This document shows, in pieces, positions 37,929-47,800 of a stretch of DNA of 64,000 nucleotides. Origin of the DNA: Candidatus Opimibacter iunctus (GTDB lineage: Bacteria; Bacteroidota; Bacteroidia; Chitinophagales; Saprospiraceae); contig JADJVH010000003.1 in the NCBI GenBank assembly GCA_016716665.1, positions 248,001 to 312,000 of the forward strand. The letters are read 5' to 3'. The first letter of the stretch is position 1. The number at the start of each line of letters is the position of its first letter. The notes beneath the pieces were generated by a model. That model made no database searches, was not told the origin of the DNA, and worked only from the letters and a program-made list of their open reading frames with translations. The position numbers and the translations under genes were made by a program.

Positions 37929-38651
37929 TTAATTCGTTACTACCTCGACCACCTCGCCCCTCACCCATTTCTTCATCAGTACTGTATTATGGCTGATGTC
38001 CGCAATATAAATCCGGGTGTAATAAGAAAACACCCGAGAGTCCTTAATCCTTTCGACGACTACGCCTTCAGCACTGATGTAATTGGAGTGGATCACAAAT
38101 AGTTCGTTTCCCTTTTTCTGGATGTAGCCTACGTGGCTTTGGTCAAAACCGATGAAGTAGATTCCTTCCTTCAGTGTGTTCCTGAGGATATTAATTCTTT
38201 TATCTGTAGAATTGTCGTTGATCTCCTGAAGGGGTTTCCCCTGGGCTAATGTCTTTGCTTCATGGATGGGTAGTTGCTGTGCAAACTTATAGCGGTCCAG
38301 GTTGAATCCTACATCCTTCAATGTCGTGGATACGAAATAGCCGCAGGCGATCTCTCCTGATCCTGGCACTGATGTGTGGCCTTCGAAGGACCAGGGGGTG
38401 CCGAGCCAGTGGGGGATGATTTGTTCGGTGAGGAGGTTGGTGAATAGATGGGAGAGGGAGTCCTCGGAGATTCTGTCGAGATTGATGTGGGATTTCGTGG
38501 TGGCAACGGATTTTTTGGAAGCGGTATAGGATGCTTCGTATCCAACTAGGCTGGTTTGAGCGGTTAGTAATTGAATCTGGGCCAATGGGTTTAAACCAAT
38601 TAAAGTAAAAAAGAATAATATTAGTCGGGGCTTGAGAAAGTTCAAATTCAT
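37929..38651 (-). CDS. Secreted protein, possible NlpC/P60- or papain-like fold
   Basis: 240 residues, signal peptide about 1-31 (LIGLNPLAQIQLLTAQ). Not firmly recognised. GSGEIACGYFVSTTLKDVGF places a Cys at the start of a helix and QSHVGYIQKKGNELFVIHSNY supplies a His in a strand, the Cys-His order of cysteine peptidases with circular NlpC/P60-like folds. A peptidoglycan or peptide hydrolase is therefore possible but unproven. Flanked on both sides by repeats; single gene. Confidence 0.6.
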   Translation of the reverse strand: MNLNFLKPRLILFFFTLIGLNPLAQIQLLTAQTSLVGYEASYTASKKSVATTKSHINLDRISEDSLSHLFTNLLTEQIIPHWLGTPWSFEGHTSVPGSGEIACGYFVSTTLKDVGFNLDRYKFAQQLPIHEAKTLAQGKPLQEINDNSTDKRINILRNTLKEGIYFIGFDQSHVGYIQKKGNELFVIHSNYISAEGVVVERIKDSRVFSYYTRIYIADISHNTVLMKKWVRGEVVEVVTN

Positions 38652-39205
38652 AAATCAAAATTTCAAAGGATATTCAAGAAAAGATGTAGTCTTTTTTCAA
38701 CGTCAAGTTGGTTCTAATAGTACACTTATAGTCAAAAAATCAACCTGGAATAAAAAAGAAATAAAATTCACCTCCTATTAAGTACAAGTAGTATTCTGGA
38801 GTTATAAAAAATAAACCTTCTTGAAGATACACAGCCAAAGGGCGCTGTTCAATTATAGTCGTGGCTGGCAGAAAACGGTTCTGTCTGAATCACGGATTAC
38901 TGTATCTAAAGAAAATGCTGTTGGACTATGATCCATGTATTCCAATAATCCGAGTAATCCGTGATTCACACATTCTTTTGAGCTGTGCGTGTAGCACATT
39001 ATCCCTCAAGTCAGCGCCCCTCTCTTTTGCAATATCACATTCGTACGTATAAGCATGAGACAAGAGAGGGGTTTGGGGTGAGTTCCAGAAGAAGCAAAGA
39101 GGAGTGCCAGGCCGACTCCACAAAAAGAAAATTCCTCTCTCCGGCATGGAGAGAGGAACTTCTAAATTCTTATCAGTAGGGAATTACCCCTTTTAATCAC
39201 TCTAA
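38652..39205. other. Intergenic region with second copy of the composite repeat
   Basis: No gene seen. At about 38884-38967 TGAATCACGGATTACT and AGTAATCCGTGATTCA form an inverted repeat. At about 39017-39072 the CCCCTCTCTT/AAGAGAGGGG arms flank TTCGTACG as near 37.6 kb. Confidence 0.55.
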
Positions 39206-39676
39206 TTATACCGCTGGCAACAACACCGTATCAAGCATAGCCTTCAGCCTTACAAATCCAAGGATCTGTGCGTCTTCCGAACTCAACACCGGCTGGTCGT
39301 CATCTTCTTCATCATCCGTAGGCAGGATGGAGAAGGCGAGGAAGTCAAGCAGGTCCCTTTCAGGAAAATCTTCAGCGATGGCATCAAAGAAGTTATCGAG
39401 GTCGCCATCGGCTTTTTCGAAAGCTTCCCAGTTGGCATCTTCCATGTCAAAGAGTAACTCTTCGTCTTCGATCTCCTTGTAGAGGCCGTTACGCTTGAGG
39501 CTTTCGAGGCAGATAGTGCCCAGGAAGATCATGTAGGCATGGTCTTCTTCGGTCATTTCGACCTCTTCATCCTCCAACAGGAGGTATTTGAGGCTTTCCA
39601 TGTATGGCGATGGATCCAGGGATCCGTTTTCTCCTTGTTCGAGGATCTGGTCGATCAATTCTTCGGTAACTTTCAT
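39206..39676 (-). CDS. Small acidic cytoplasmic protein of unknown function
   Basis: 156 residues, very rich in Asp and Glu (EDEEVEMTEEDHAYMIFLG; PTDDEEDDDQPVLSSED), no signal peptide or membrane segment, helical. No family recognised. Start at 39676 is supported by an exact TAnnTTTG element 32 bp upstream. It stands alone between repeat regions. Confidence 0.7.
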   Translation of the reverse strand: MKVTEELIDQILEQGENGSLDPSPYMESLKYLLLEDEEVEMTEEDHAYMIFLGTICLESLKRNGLYKEIEDEELLFDMEDANWEAFEKADGDLDNFFDAIAEDFPERDLLDFLAFSILPTDDEEDDDQPVLSSEDAQILGFVRLKAMLDTVLLPAV

Positions 39677-39707
39677 AGTCTGTTTGAAATATTAGGACAA
39701 ATTTAGA

Positions 39708-39715
39708 TATAATTT
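39708..39715 (-). promoter_or_regulatory. -7 element for the acidic protein gene
   Basis: Minus-strand TAAATTTG, exact TAnnTTTG; -33 TTG not clear. Confidence 0.45.
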
Positions 39716-39764
39716 CGGAATTAGGAGAATCAGGAAGCAGGAGATAGGAGGCAGGAAAGGTGGA

Positions 39765-39905
39765 AAAGGCTAAAGAGTCACAAGAGGCTAAAGGGGCTAA
39801 AGGGGCGGAAGAGGCAGAAGAGGCAGTGGAAAGAGGGCAGAGGGGGGAAGGGAGGAAGGGAGGAAGGGATGAAGGGATGAAGGGGCAAAGGGGGCAAAGG
39901 GGGCA
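39765..39905. repeat. Purine-rich phrase array
   Basis: Phrases such as aagaggctaaaggggct, then ggcagaagaggc, gggaaggagg and ggggcaaaggg. Same family as 6598-6656 and 23165-23295. Confidence 0.8.
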
Positions 39906-39948
39906 AACTGAACTAAGGGGTTCATTCACTTGCACATCAAAGCATCTA

Positions 39949-40015
39949 TGCCCCATCGGGGCAACAGGTCGGTAGCAATTTACAAACGCAATGTTTTCGT
40001 GCCCCATCGGGGCAC
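39949..40015. repeat. Bipartite palindromic element, third copy
   Basis: tgccccatcggggca (39949-39963), AGGTCGGTAGCAA, then gtgccccatcggggcac (39999-40015). Same architecture as the elements at 10428-10636. Confidence 0.85.
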
Positions 40016-40097
40016 AACTTCTGTCGGTGCTCTAAAAACCTCCAGGGCAGATCCTTTCACCATATTTAACACCCGCTAACTTCAGGTCTTGATATTT

Positions 40098-40125
40098 TTG
40101 GGCCTTCAAATTTATTTTACATTTA
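40098..40125 (+). promoter_or_regulatory. Promoter-like sequence for the lipoprotein gene
   Basis: TTG at 40098-40100, 17 nt, then TACATTTA (one mismatch from TAnnTTTG), about 25 bp before the ATG. Confidence 0.4.
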
Positions 40126-40149
40126 CCTTAATCATCCACCGAAGTGAAC

Positions 40150-41115
40150 ATGCGTCACCCGCTAACCCAAAAACTGATCATGGCAACATTGCTGATATCC
40201 CTGTTTGGCTGCTTCCAGAAGAAGGAAAAGGAAATCAACCTGGAGGCATGGCTTGAAGCCAACTTTCCAGGCCAACTGGAGGTCGTGAATAATATAGTCA
40301 ACCTGGATCTCAAAAATCTCTACATCAAGAAGACCTCGACGATTGTCGCGGACAAATCTGATCCGGAGGTGCAGATCGTCATCACCTGGTTTAAGGAACA
40401 ACAGCCCGATCTGGGGATCAGTGTCGATGAAGTGAAAACATCATTGGTTAAGAGCAAAGACGAGGCAGCAGCTGCCCGTAACCTATTCAGTAAACTGAAG
40501 CAAAATGGCCTGGATAAGATTTCTGTCGGGGTCATTGAGATGGCCGCATATATCCTGATTTTTGATGAGCCATCACCTGCACTACGAAAGCCATATCTCG
40601 AAAAAATCCTTGCCACACTGGATGCTCTGCCCGATCACGAGCAGACCAGCATCTGGATTGAATGGATGGAGCCTGCTGCATACCAGGAGCACTTCAAGGA
40701 TATCATCCCTTATGGGTATTGGCAACGTGGGGACTCCTATCATGAAAGCAAGAAAATAATGTCCCTTGACTTTGAGTGGTCACCGGGATTGAAACCCGAT
40801 ATCCTGATGACCGGCTGGGCGATCAACTCATCATCAGCGCGATCGGGTGCCTATCTGGATGAAGCCTATAAAGCTGCTTCAGCATGGGCTGGAAAAAATA
40901 TTCACACTCCCTTCTACCTGGAGCCCGCACAAATGGTGCAGATGGGACCTGTCGATGATGATCCGATGGCTATCGAGTTTAGCTTTCCCTACTTTGATTC
41001 GAAACCGGATACTGCGCAATCAGGGTTTGAGGATAGTGCCCTTGGATATGTGACAGGCGTGTACCAAACCGATCAGAAGACCTTTACCAAAATCAGGAAA
41101 ACAGACGAGCTGTGA
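40150..41115 (+). CDS. Lipoprotein of unknown function
   Basis: 321 residues from the ATG (a GTG six bases earlier is possible). Signal peptide with lipobox ISLFGC, lipid Cys 21. The remainder is a soluble domain without a recognised family (EAWLEANFPGQLEVVNNIVNLDLKN; SIWIEWMEPAAYQEHFKDII). The stop overlaps the next start by 4 bp (GTGA), so the two are translationally coupled. Confidence 0.78.
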   Translation: MRHPLTQKLIMATLLISLFGCFQKKEKEINLEAWLEANFPGQLEVVNNIVNLDLKNLYIKKTSTIVADKSDPEVQIVITWFKEQQPDLGISVDEVKTSLVKSKDEAAAARNLFSKLKQNGLDKISVGVIEMAAYILIFDEPSPALRKPYLEKILATLDALPDHEQTSIWIEWMEPAAYQEHFKDIIPYGYWQRGDSYHESKKIMSLDFEWSPGLKPDILMTGWAINSSSARSGAYLDEAYKAASAWAGKNIHTPFYLEPAQMVQMGPVDDDPMAIEFSFPYFDSKPDTAQSGFEDSALGYVTGVYQTDQKTFTKIRKTDEL

Positions 41116-41708
41116 GTGAGGAACGATTTGCCGATCCTGGCACCACGCTTTCTGATTTAGCTACTCATTTTGTAGTCCATTGTCCAAAATGTGAAGGCAA
41201 AGCCCTGGTCAATCCACATGACGATTCTTTTCGCCTCACCTGCACCAGTTGTTTTCATGTCGAAACACCTGGCCACTGGTATGGCGCTATGACTGCATAT
41301 GCTTCTGTCAAATGCAGGGAATGTAATAGCCAAATCACTCGTAGTGCAACTGTTGACGGAAAGTGGAAAAAACTCAAGTTGAAATGTGACCAATGCGGGG
41401 ACGAATGTGAATACGAAGCGCACCTTTCAAGGCATCCGAAGCATAACGGGTTGATGACCGATCCGATCTTTGGTCTCAACCTATGGCTTCAGAAACCAAT
41501 CGGCGATGAACTCTTCTGGTCATACAATTATGAACAGCTTTCCCTGCTGGAACAATATGTCCGGGCCAAGCTCCGTGAACGGGGGATTGATAATAAGGGC
41601 AGTAAAAATAGCCTGATGTTTAGCCGCCTGCCCACCTTTATCACCCGTGCGGGGAATCGGGAGGAGGTGTTGAAACTCATTAGTGAGCTGCAAGTCAAGA
41701 CTTTATAG
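41112..41708 (+). CDS. Zinc-ribbon protein of unknown function
   Basis: 198 residues with a GTG start overlapping the lipoprotein stop. Three Cys pairs suggest zinc ribbons: HCPKCEG/TCTSCFH near residues 22-43 and KCRECN/KCDQCGDEC near 58-88. The C-terminal half is helical (LSLLEQYVRAKLRERGIDN). It has no signal peptide, unlike its coupled neighbour. Not assigned to a named family. Confidence 0.75.
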   Translation: MSEERFADPGTTLSDLATHFVVHCPKCEGKALVNPHDDSFRLTCTSCFHVETPGHWYGAMTAYASVKCRECNSQITRSATVDGKWKKLKLKCDQCGDECEYEAHLSRHPKHNGLMTDPIFGLNLWLQKPIGDELFWSYNYEQLSLLEQYVRAKLRERGIDNKGSKNSLMFSRLPTFITRAGNREEVLKLISELQVKTL

Positions 41709-41748
41709 GTATTTATTTCATGAATTCCATCAAAAAAGAGTAATTGTT

Positions 41749-41778
41749 TTGAGGTTTTGCCAATAGGTGTTATGTTTG
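41749..41778 (+). promoter_or_regulatory. Promoter of the tRNA-Val array
   Basis: TTG at 41749-41751, exactly 19 nt, then TATGTTTG at 41771-41778: full consensus. Transcription would start near 41785, before the first tRNA-like copy, and run through all three units. Confidence 0.8.
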
Positions 41779-41796
41779 CACTCCACTTTTAAGAAA

Positions 41797-41902
41797 GGGA
41801 GTATAGCTCAGCTGGTTCAGAGCATCCCGCCACCCACGCTTCAAAGAAGCCGGTGAGGGCGAGAGGGTCCGCGGTTCGAGTGATACATTGAAATAAAATA
41901 TT
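41797..41902 (+). pseudogene. tRNA-Val-derived copy 1 with replaced anticodon arm
   Basis: The 5' acceptor strand, D arm, variable region and the start of the T arm (GGGTCCGCGGTTCGA) match the real tRNA-Val at 42009. The anticodon arm is replaced by about 39 nt that fold as a hairpin (TCCCGCC ... gcttcaaagaagc ... GGCGAGA, one mismatch). The 3' T-stem strand and 3' acceptor strand are absent, replaced by GATACATTGAAATAAAATATT up to the next copy. Not a functional tRNA. Confidence 0.85.
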
Positions 41903-42008
41903 GGGAGTATAGCTCAGCTGGTTCAGAGCATCCCGCCACCCACGCTTCAAAGAAGCCGGTGAGGGCGGGAGGGTCCGCGGTTCGAGAGATACATTGAAAT
42001 AAAATATT
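41903..42008 (+). pseudogene. tRNA-Val-derived copy 2 with replaced anticodon arm
   Basis: Second 106-bp unit, almost identical to copy 1; here the replacement hairpin closes perfectly (TCCCGCC with GGCGGGA). Again truncated after TTCGA. Confidence 0.85.
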
Positions 42009-42083
42009 GGGAGTATAGCTCAGCTGGTTCAGAGCATCTGCCTTACAAGCAGAGGGTCCGCGGTTCGAACCCGTGTACTCCCA
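42009..42083 (+). tRNA. tRNA-Val (anticodon TAC)
   Basis: 75-nt cloverleaf: acceptor GGGAGTA/TACTCCC, D arm GCTC...GAGC, anticodon arm TCTGC-CTTACAA-GCAGA with anticodon TAC, T arm CGCGG-TTCGAAC-CCGTG, discriminator A. CCA is not fully encoded (ACA follows). It is the third unit of the 106-bp series and the only complete one. Confidence 0.96.
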
Positions 42084-42086
42084 CAC

Positions 42087-42120
42087 AATAACGACGGGGC
42101 TTGTAGCCCCGTTTGTTATT
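42087..42120 (+). terminator. Terminator after tRNA-Val
   Basis: ACGGGGCT pairs with AGCCCCGT over a 3-nt loop; AATAAC and GTTATT extend the stem. Directly follows the tRNA. Confidence 0.85.
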
Positions 42121-42743
42121 TATTCCAATTATGTTTTCCGACACATTTCCGTCACAAACCACTTCAAATGGTTTGGAGAAGAAAATAATCTCACTCTAAA
42201 GCTAAGTTCAAAGCCAAGATGAGTTTTGCTCTTAGGGCTCGTATCTTCTTCTTAGATGCGCAGATCAACTGATGGTAGATTCTTTCAAGGGATGCTCGAA
42301 TGCTTACCAATGATTTTGGATATTGTAATTCAGGTATAAAGGCTTGTAGAAAATTATAGGGGGGGGTAGGAAAAAAACACGCACCCCCATTCGTTGGCGC
42401 GGGGTATTATTTTGTAAAAGCAGGTATTTGCACGAAAAGTTAACCATGGTTCTTCCTTTCTCTTTCTACATCAGATAAATGCAAACTTGCAAACTTTGCA
42501 AAGTCGTCGAAGTCACATCTAATGAGGTAAAACAGTTCTTTTAGTCAATAATACACACCGCCAACCATTGTGGAGTGGTGTAAATATGCTGTGTCTTCTT
42601 ACCCACGTTTGAATAAAGGCGCCGGAGACGGGACTTTATTTTATCCTGTAGGATGAACGCTCGGGTTTCGGAGGTGGTAAGTGGTAAATAGTTGTTAATA
42701 GAATGTCGGTAACCGCTTGATTTTGCTATCTTTATAATCTGTA
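42121..42743. other. Intergenic region between the tRNA array and the metal-efflux operon
   Basis: No firm gene. On the minus strand about 42195-42356 a frame without a start codon reads FLQAFIPELQYPKSLVSI... and ends LNLALE, perhaps a relic. Otherwise AT-rich with a G8 run near 42361. This is where the composition shifts to that of the metal genes. Confidence 0.5.
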
Positions 42744-43145
42744 ATGAATAAATGGGTCATTTTATATCTTGTTTTCAACGTCGTGGCTTTTGCCATGCCA
42801 ACTGGGTATACCCTTTCTTTATTCAAGTTTGATGGCCTGATCTCTCATTTTCAGGATCACAAGCACGCTCTTGATGAAATCAGTTTTTTCTCCTTTTTGG
42901 CCTCCCATTATCTGGAAAAAAAACATCATCAGGAGGGACATAGTGATCATGAAAAATTGCCTTTTCATGACCATCATAATGAAGGTGTAAATTTCGCCTC
43001 GCAAACACCCTCACTTCAACCAGTATCGTATTCGACTTTTGCCACTGCAAATTCAATTATTCAATCTGACATAGTGATTTCTGAAGTCACAACTTGCCCC
43101 TCTTCCTCCTTCTCAGGGGATATATGGCAGCCTCCGAAGGCATAA
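42744..43145 (+). CDS. Small exported His-rich protein, first gene of the metal-efflux operon
   Basis: 133 residues. N-terminal signal or anchor (VILYLVFNVVAFAM), then a His-rich stretch ASHYLEKKHHQEGHSDHEKLPF followed by DHHNEG, and a C-terminal WQPPK. It resembles in size and layout the protein at 51060-51452 (short signal, His-containing middle, C-terminal FFRPP), which closes the same operon. A periplasmic metal-binding or sensing role is inferred from the histidines and context. Confidence 0.7.
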   Translation: MNKWVILYLVFNVVAFAMPTGYTLSLFKFDGLISHFQDHKHALDEISFFSFLASHYLEKKHHQEGHSDHEKLPFHDHHNEGVNFASQTPSLQPVSYSTFATANSIIQSDIVISEVTTCPSSSFSGDIWQPPKA

Positions 43146-43274
43146 GCACTTCTCCCTTGCATCGCCATCGTAGGAGATGCCTTATTTCATTCGCTTTATT
43201 TCAAAGATTAAAACGCTGATGTCGCTACGACACAGCTTTTATCCTTTGATATCCTGATTTCAAAACCACGTATA

Positions 43275-44798
43275 ATGAAAAAATTCTTTCACCTCCTGGT
43301 GTTAAGCTGTATAGTCTTGTATGGCTGTAAGCCTGATCATTCACATGATGCCGAGGGTGGCCTTGCACATGATGCCTCCCAAGTTGAACTCGAACCACTG
43401 GCCTTTACCTTATATTCCCAAAAAACTGAACTCTTTGTTGAGTTTAAACCTCTGGTGACAGGCACGGAGAGCCGCTTTGCTGCGCACTTTACCATCTTAG
43501 GAGAGTATTTTAAACCTATTACGGAAGGCACTATAAATTTAACCTTGTCAGGATCAAATGGATCCCAAACGATTACTGCCGACAAACCAGAAGTCCCGGG
43601 AATCTTCCGACTAAGAATGACACCCGAAAGAGAAGGTGTTCATAGCCTGGTATTTTATATTCAAACACCATCCTATTTGGATACGATTACGCTGGATAAT
43701 ATTACTGTCTATCCAGACGAAAAAACTGCATTAGCAAATCAAGCAGAAGAAACAGGAGGAGGAAACGATATCTCCTATCTTAAGGAACAGGCCTGGAAAG
43801 TTGATTTCGCCACAGTTCCCGCTCAGGTAGAACCCTTTAGCGAGATCATGAAGACCAGTGGGCAAATCCTTTCCGCTCCGGGAGATGAGGAGGTCATCAT
43901 CGCTCAAGTCAATGGTATTGTGTCTTTCACCGGTCAACAGTTAGCTCCGGGAAGTGCTATTTCGGCAGGTAAAACCATGTTCTCCATTAAAAGCAATGAA
44001 ATGGTTGTGGGCAGCCTTCGCGCAGAAGTGCAAAAAGCAGAAAGTGATCTGGCTACTGCCAAAGCTAATTATGATCGCGCGAGTGAACTGGTGAAAGACC
44101 AGATTATTTCTCAAAAGGAATTTGTAGAAGTAAAATTGCGCTATGAGAACGCTCAGACAGCTTTGAGCTCAGCGAGAACAAACAGCGGTTTTAATGCAAA
44201 CAAACAAAATGTTGGAGCTTCGATCAGCGGATATCTTAAAAACATTTTAGTAGAGAATGGTCAATTTGTCACAGCAGGCCAAGCGCTGGCAACCATCTCA
44301 AAAAATAAAAAATTAATCCTGCGGGCTGAAGTTTCTCAAAAGTACTTTTCCAAACTCGCCTCCATCACTGCAGCCAATTTTAAGACAACCGAAGGAACCA
44401 AGGTATATAGCACACGCGATCTAAATGGGAAACTTATTTCTTTTGGTAAGAGCGCTGATGCCAGCATCCCATTTGTCCCTATCACTTTTGAGATTGATGC
44501 GCAGGCTGAGTTTATTCCAGGCTCCGTCGTGGAAGTTTTTTTACAGTCGGGTAGCTCACCGGCTTTATTGATTCCCTATGCAGCTTTATTGGAAGAGCAA
44601 GGTGTTTTCTATGTGTATGTGCAGACTGAAGGTGAGAGCTTTCAAAAACGGGAAGTCAAAACTGGAGCTACAGATGGGCTCCATATACAGGTATTATCAG
44701 GGGTCTCTGAAGGGGAACGCGTCGTTAGCAAAGGTGCATACCAGATCAAATTGTCCACCGCTTCCGGTACGCTTCCGGCGCACGGTCACGAACATTAA
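43275..44798 (+). CDS. RND efflux periplasmic adaptor (CusB/CzcB-like)
   Basis: 507-residue lipoprotein (lipobox VLYGC, Cys 18) of the membrane-fusion family. His/Asp-rich segment just after the Cys (DHSHDAEGG), an extra N-terminal beta domain (about 40-165), then the adaptor core: lipoyl half-motifs (IIAQVNGIVSFTGQQLAPGS; GASISGYLKNILVENGQFV), a coiled-coil hairpin (EVQKAESDLATAKANYDRA) and C-terminal barrel. It bridges the RND pump and outer-membrane channel encoded next. The His-rich start suggests divalent or monovalent metal handling. Confidence 0.9.
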   Translation: MKKFFHLLVLSCIVLYGCKPDHSHDAEGGLAHDASQVELEPLAFTLYSQKTELFVEFKPLVTGTESRFAAHFTILGEYFKPITEGTINLTLSGSNGSQTITADKPEVPGIFRLRMTPEREGVHSLVFYIQTPSYLDTITLDNITVYPDEKTALANQAEETGGGNDISYLKEQAWKVDFATVPAQVEPFSEIMKTSGQILSAPGDEEVIIAQVNGIVSFTGQQLAPGSAISAGKTMFSIKSNEMVVGSLRAEVQKAESDLATAKANYDRASELVKDQIISQKEFVEVKLRYENAQTALSSARTNSGFNANKQNVGASISGYLKNILVENGQFVTAGQALATISKNKKLILRAEVSQKYFSKLASITAANFKTTEGTKVYSTRDLNGKLISFGKSADASIPFVPITFEIDAQAEFIPGSVVEVFLQSGSSPALLIPYAALLEEQGVFYVYVQTEGESFQKREVKTGATDGLHIQVLSGVSEGERVVSKGAYQIKLSTASGTLPAHGHEH

Positions 44799-44809
44799 AC
44801 CGCTACGAC

Positions 44810-47800
44810 ATGCTAAACCAAATCATACATTTTGCGCTCAACAACCGCCTGCTGGTGGTGGTGGCGTCCGTTTTACTTATCGTCTTTGGATCCATTGTCG
44901 CTACCCGCATGGAAGTGGACGTATTCCCGGACCTGACAGCACCCACAGTGGTCGTGCTCACCGAAGCACATGGCATGGCTCCCGAGGAAGTTGAAAAACT
45001 TGTCACCTTTCCATTAGAGACCGCTGTCAATGGCGCTACCAATGTTAGGCGTGTGAGGTCCTCCTCTTCTGCAGGTATATCGATCGTATGGATCGAATTT
45101 GAATGGAATACTGATATCTACAAGGCAAGGCAGATCGTGAATGAAAAAATCACGGCCATATCCGAAAACCTACCGCAAGGCGTAGGCAACCCTACAATGG
45201 CACCGCAGTCAAGCATCATGGGCGAAATCATGCTCATCAGCCTGACGGCGGATTCCACATCACAGATGGATCTTCGCACCATAGCAGACTGGTCGGTACG
45301 GCCATTACTGCTCGCCACAGGTGGAGTAGCCCAGGTGGTGATCATCGGGGGAGAATATAAACAATACCAGATTCTGGCATCACCACAGAAAATGAATTTC
45401 TATGGGATTACACTCACAGAGCTGTTGGAGGCATCTTCACAAGCCAATGGTAACTCTTCAGGAGGATTCGTCAATGAGTTCGGAAACGAATACATCGTCA
45501 GGGGAATGGGCCGGACAAGTGATATCGAGGAGCTTGCTAAATCAGTCATCAAGACCTCAAATGGTCGCACGGTTAAGATAGAAGATGTAGCAGAAATAAA
45601 AATCGGCCCCGCTCCCAAAATTGGTGATGGTTCTCTGAAAGGGGAACCTGCTGTCATCATGACTGTGATGAAACAGCCCGCTACCAACACGCTCCTGCTG
45701 ACGGATAAAATTGATGCAACCATTGCTGACCTTTCCAAAAATCTTCCTCCGGATATTCAGATCAACACGCATATATTCCGACAAGCTGATTTTATCAATG
45801 CCTCTATCAGCAATATCAACAAAACACTATTGGAAGGAAGTCTCTTTGTGGTGATTATCCTGTTTTTGTTTCTGATGAATTGGCGGGCAACAGTCATCTC
45901 ACTGCTGGCCATACCGATTTCACTGATCGTCTCTATCCTCACTCTCAAGTGGCTGGGCTTTACGATCAATACGATGAGTCTGGGTGGAATGGCTATCGCT
46001 ATCGGCGCTCTCGTCGATGATGCGATTATTGATGTAGAGAATGTATTCAAACGTTTAAAACAAAATGCGGGATTACCTGCTGAGGAAAGACGGAATACGA
46101 TTGAGGTTGTATTTGATGCTTCTGTAGAAATCAGAACGAGTATCATCAACGCCACGTTTATCATCATCGTTGCCTTTGTTCCTTTATTTTTCCTCTCAGG
46201 CATGGAAGGAAAGCTGTTGGCACCGCTGGGCATTGCCTTTATCGTTTCCTTGTTTGCTTCGCTTATCGTGTCCATCACGCTAACACCAGTACTGGCTAGT
46301 TATCTATTGGCAGATCAGAAAATGCTGCAGCGTCAACATGGCGAAAGCTGGATAGTGCGGCGTCTTCAAGTTGGATATGCCTATTTTCTAAAAAAAGTAA
46401 TGAACGCCAAATCAGCAGTCATCGTCTTCTCATTGGCTTTACTGATAGCTGCACTTTTTATTTTATCAGGTTTAGGTAGAAGTTTCTTGCCAGAATTCAA
46501 TGAAGGTTCACTGGTGATTTCTGCAGTCTCGCTACCCGGTATTTCGCTGGAAGAAAGCAATCAAATTGGCGTCCGGATTGAAAAGGAATTATTAACCGTT
46601 CCTGAAATAAAGATTACAACCCGACGAACAGGTCGCGCAGAATTAGATGAACATGCCCAGGGTGTCAATGCTGCTGAAATCGATGCCCCATTTGTATTGG
46701 AAGATAGAAGCCGTGAAGAATTCATGACAGATGTACGAGCAAAACTGGCCAATGTATCGGGTGTCAATATTACGATCGGACAACCTATTGGGCACCGGAT
46801 CGATCATATGTTATCCGGCACACGCGCCAACATTGCCATCAAGATATTTGGAACGGATCTGGCAAAACTTTTTGCGATCTCCAATGAGATCAAAACGGCG
46901 ATTACGGATATCGACGGGCTGGTGGATTTGAGTGTCGAACAACAGGTAGATATCCCCCAGATTCAGATCAAAGCGAATCGGGATTTACTCAATCACTATG
47001 GTATTCCGATTGGTGCATTTAACGAATTTGTAGATGTCGCCTTTGCCGGAGAAAAAGTTTCTGAAGTCTACGAAGGCACCAAAAGTTTTGACCTGGTCCT
47101 TCGCTATGATGATGCTAATCGCGGAAAGATTGAGAACATCCGCAATACTATTATGGATGCTGCTGACGGACAAAAGATACCGCTTCATTACGTTGCTAAT
47201 ATCCTGAGTACGTCTGGACCCAATACAATCAATCGTGAAAATGTACAGCGCAAGACTGTAGTATCTGTCAACGTAGCCGGACGCGATCAAAAAAGCGCAG
47301 TGGAGGAAATACAAAAAACGATCAATGAGAAGATTTTACTTCCTGAAGGATACCGCATCGAATACGGCGGCCAGTTCCAGGCAGAGGCTGAAGCATCCAG
47401 GACATTGCTGATTACTTCAGTACTTTCGTTATTGGTGATCTTTTTATTACTGTTCCAGGAATTTAAAGATTTAAAGATGGCCTCTATTATTCTGCTCAAC
47501 CTGCCGCTAGCTTTGATTGGCGGAGTATTCAGTGTATGGATTACTTCAGGCATATTGAGTATTCCGGCCATCATTGGATTTATCACCTTGTTTGGTATCG
47601 CCACCCGAAATGGAATTTTGCTTGTGTCAAGGTACAAAACACTACAAGAGTCTGGCATGGGCCTTTATGAAACCATTATCAGTGGCTCCACCGATCGTCT
47701 AAGTCCGATCTTAATGACTGCCCTTACCGCTGGCCTGGCGTTGATTCCGCTGGCCATCGGAGGAGACCTACCCGGCAATGAAATCCAAAGCCCAATGGCC

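Noticed and set aside
38926..39147. 73-codon minus-strand open frame
   Set aside because: It is made of the composite repeat; a repeat-derived frame rather than a gene.
41841..42086. 81-codon open frame antisense to the tRNA array
   Set aside because: It runs across the real tRNA-Val and its copies; the coding appearance comes from the repeated tRNA sequence.
42195..42356. Minus-strand frame ending LNLALE
   Set aside because: It lacks a start codon and no family was recognised; it may be a relic but cannot be supported.
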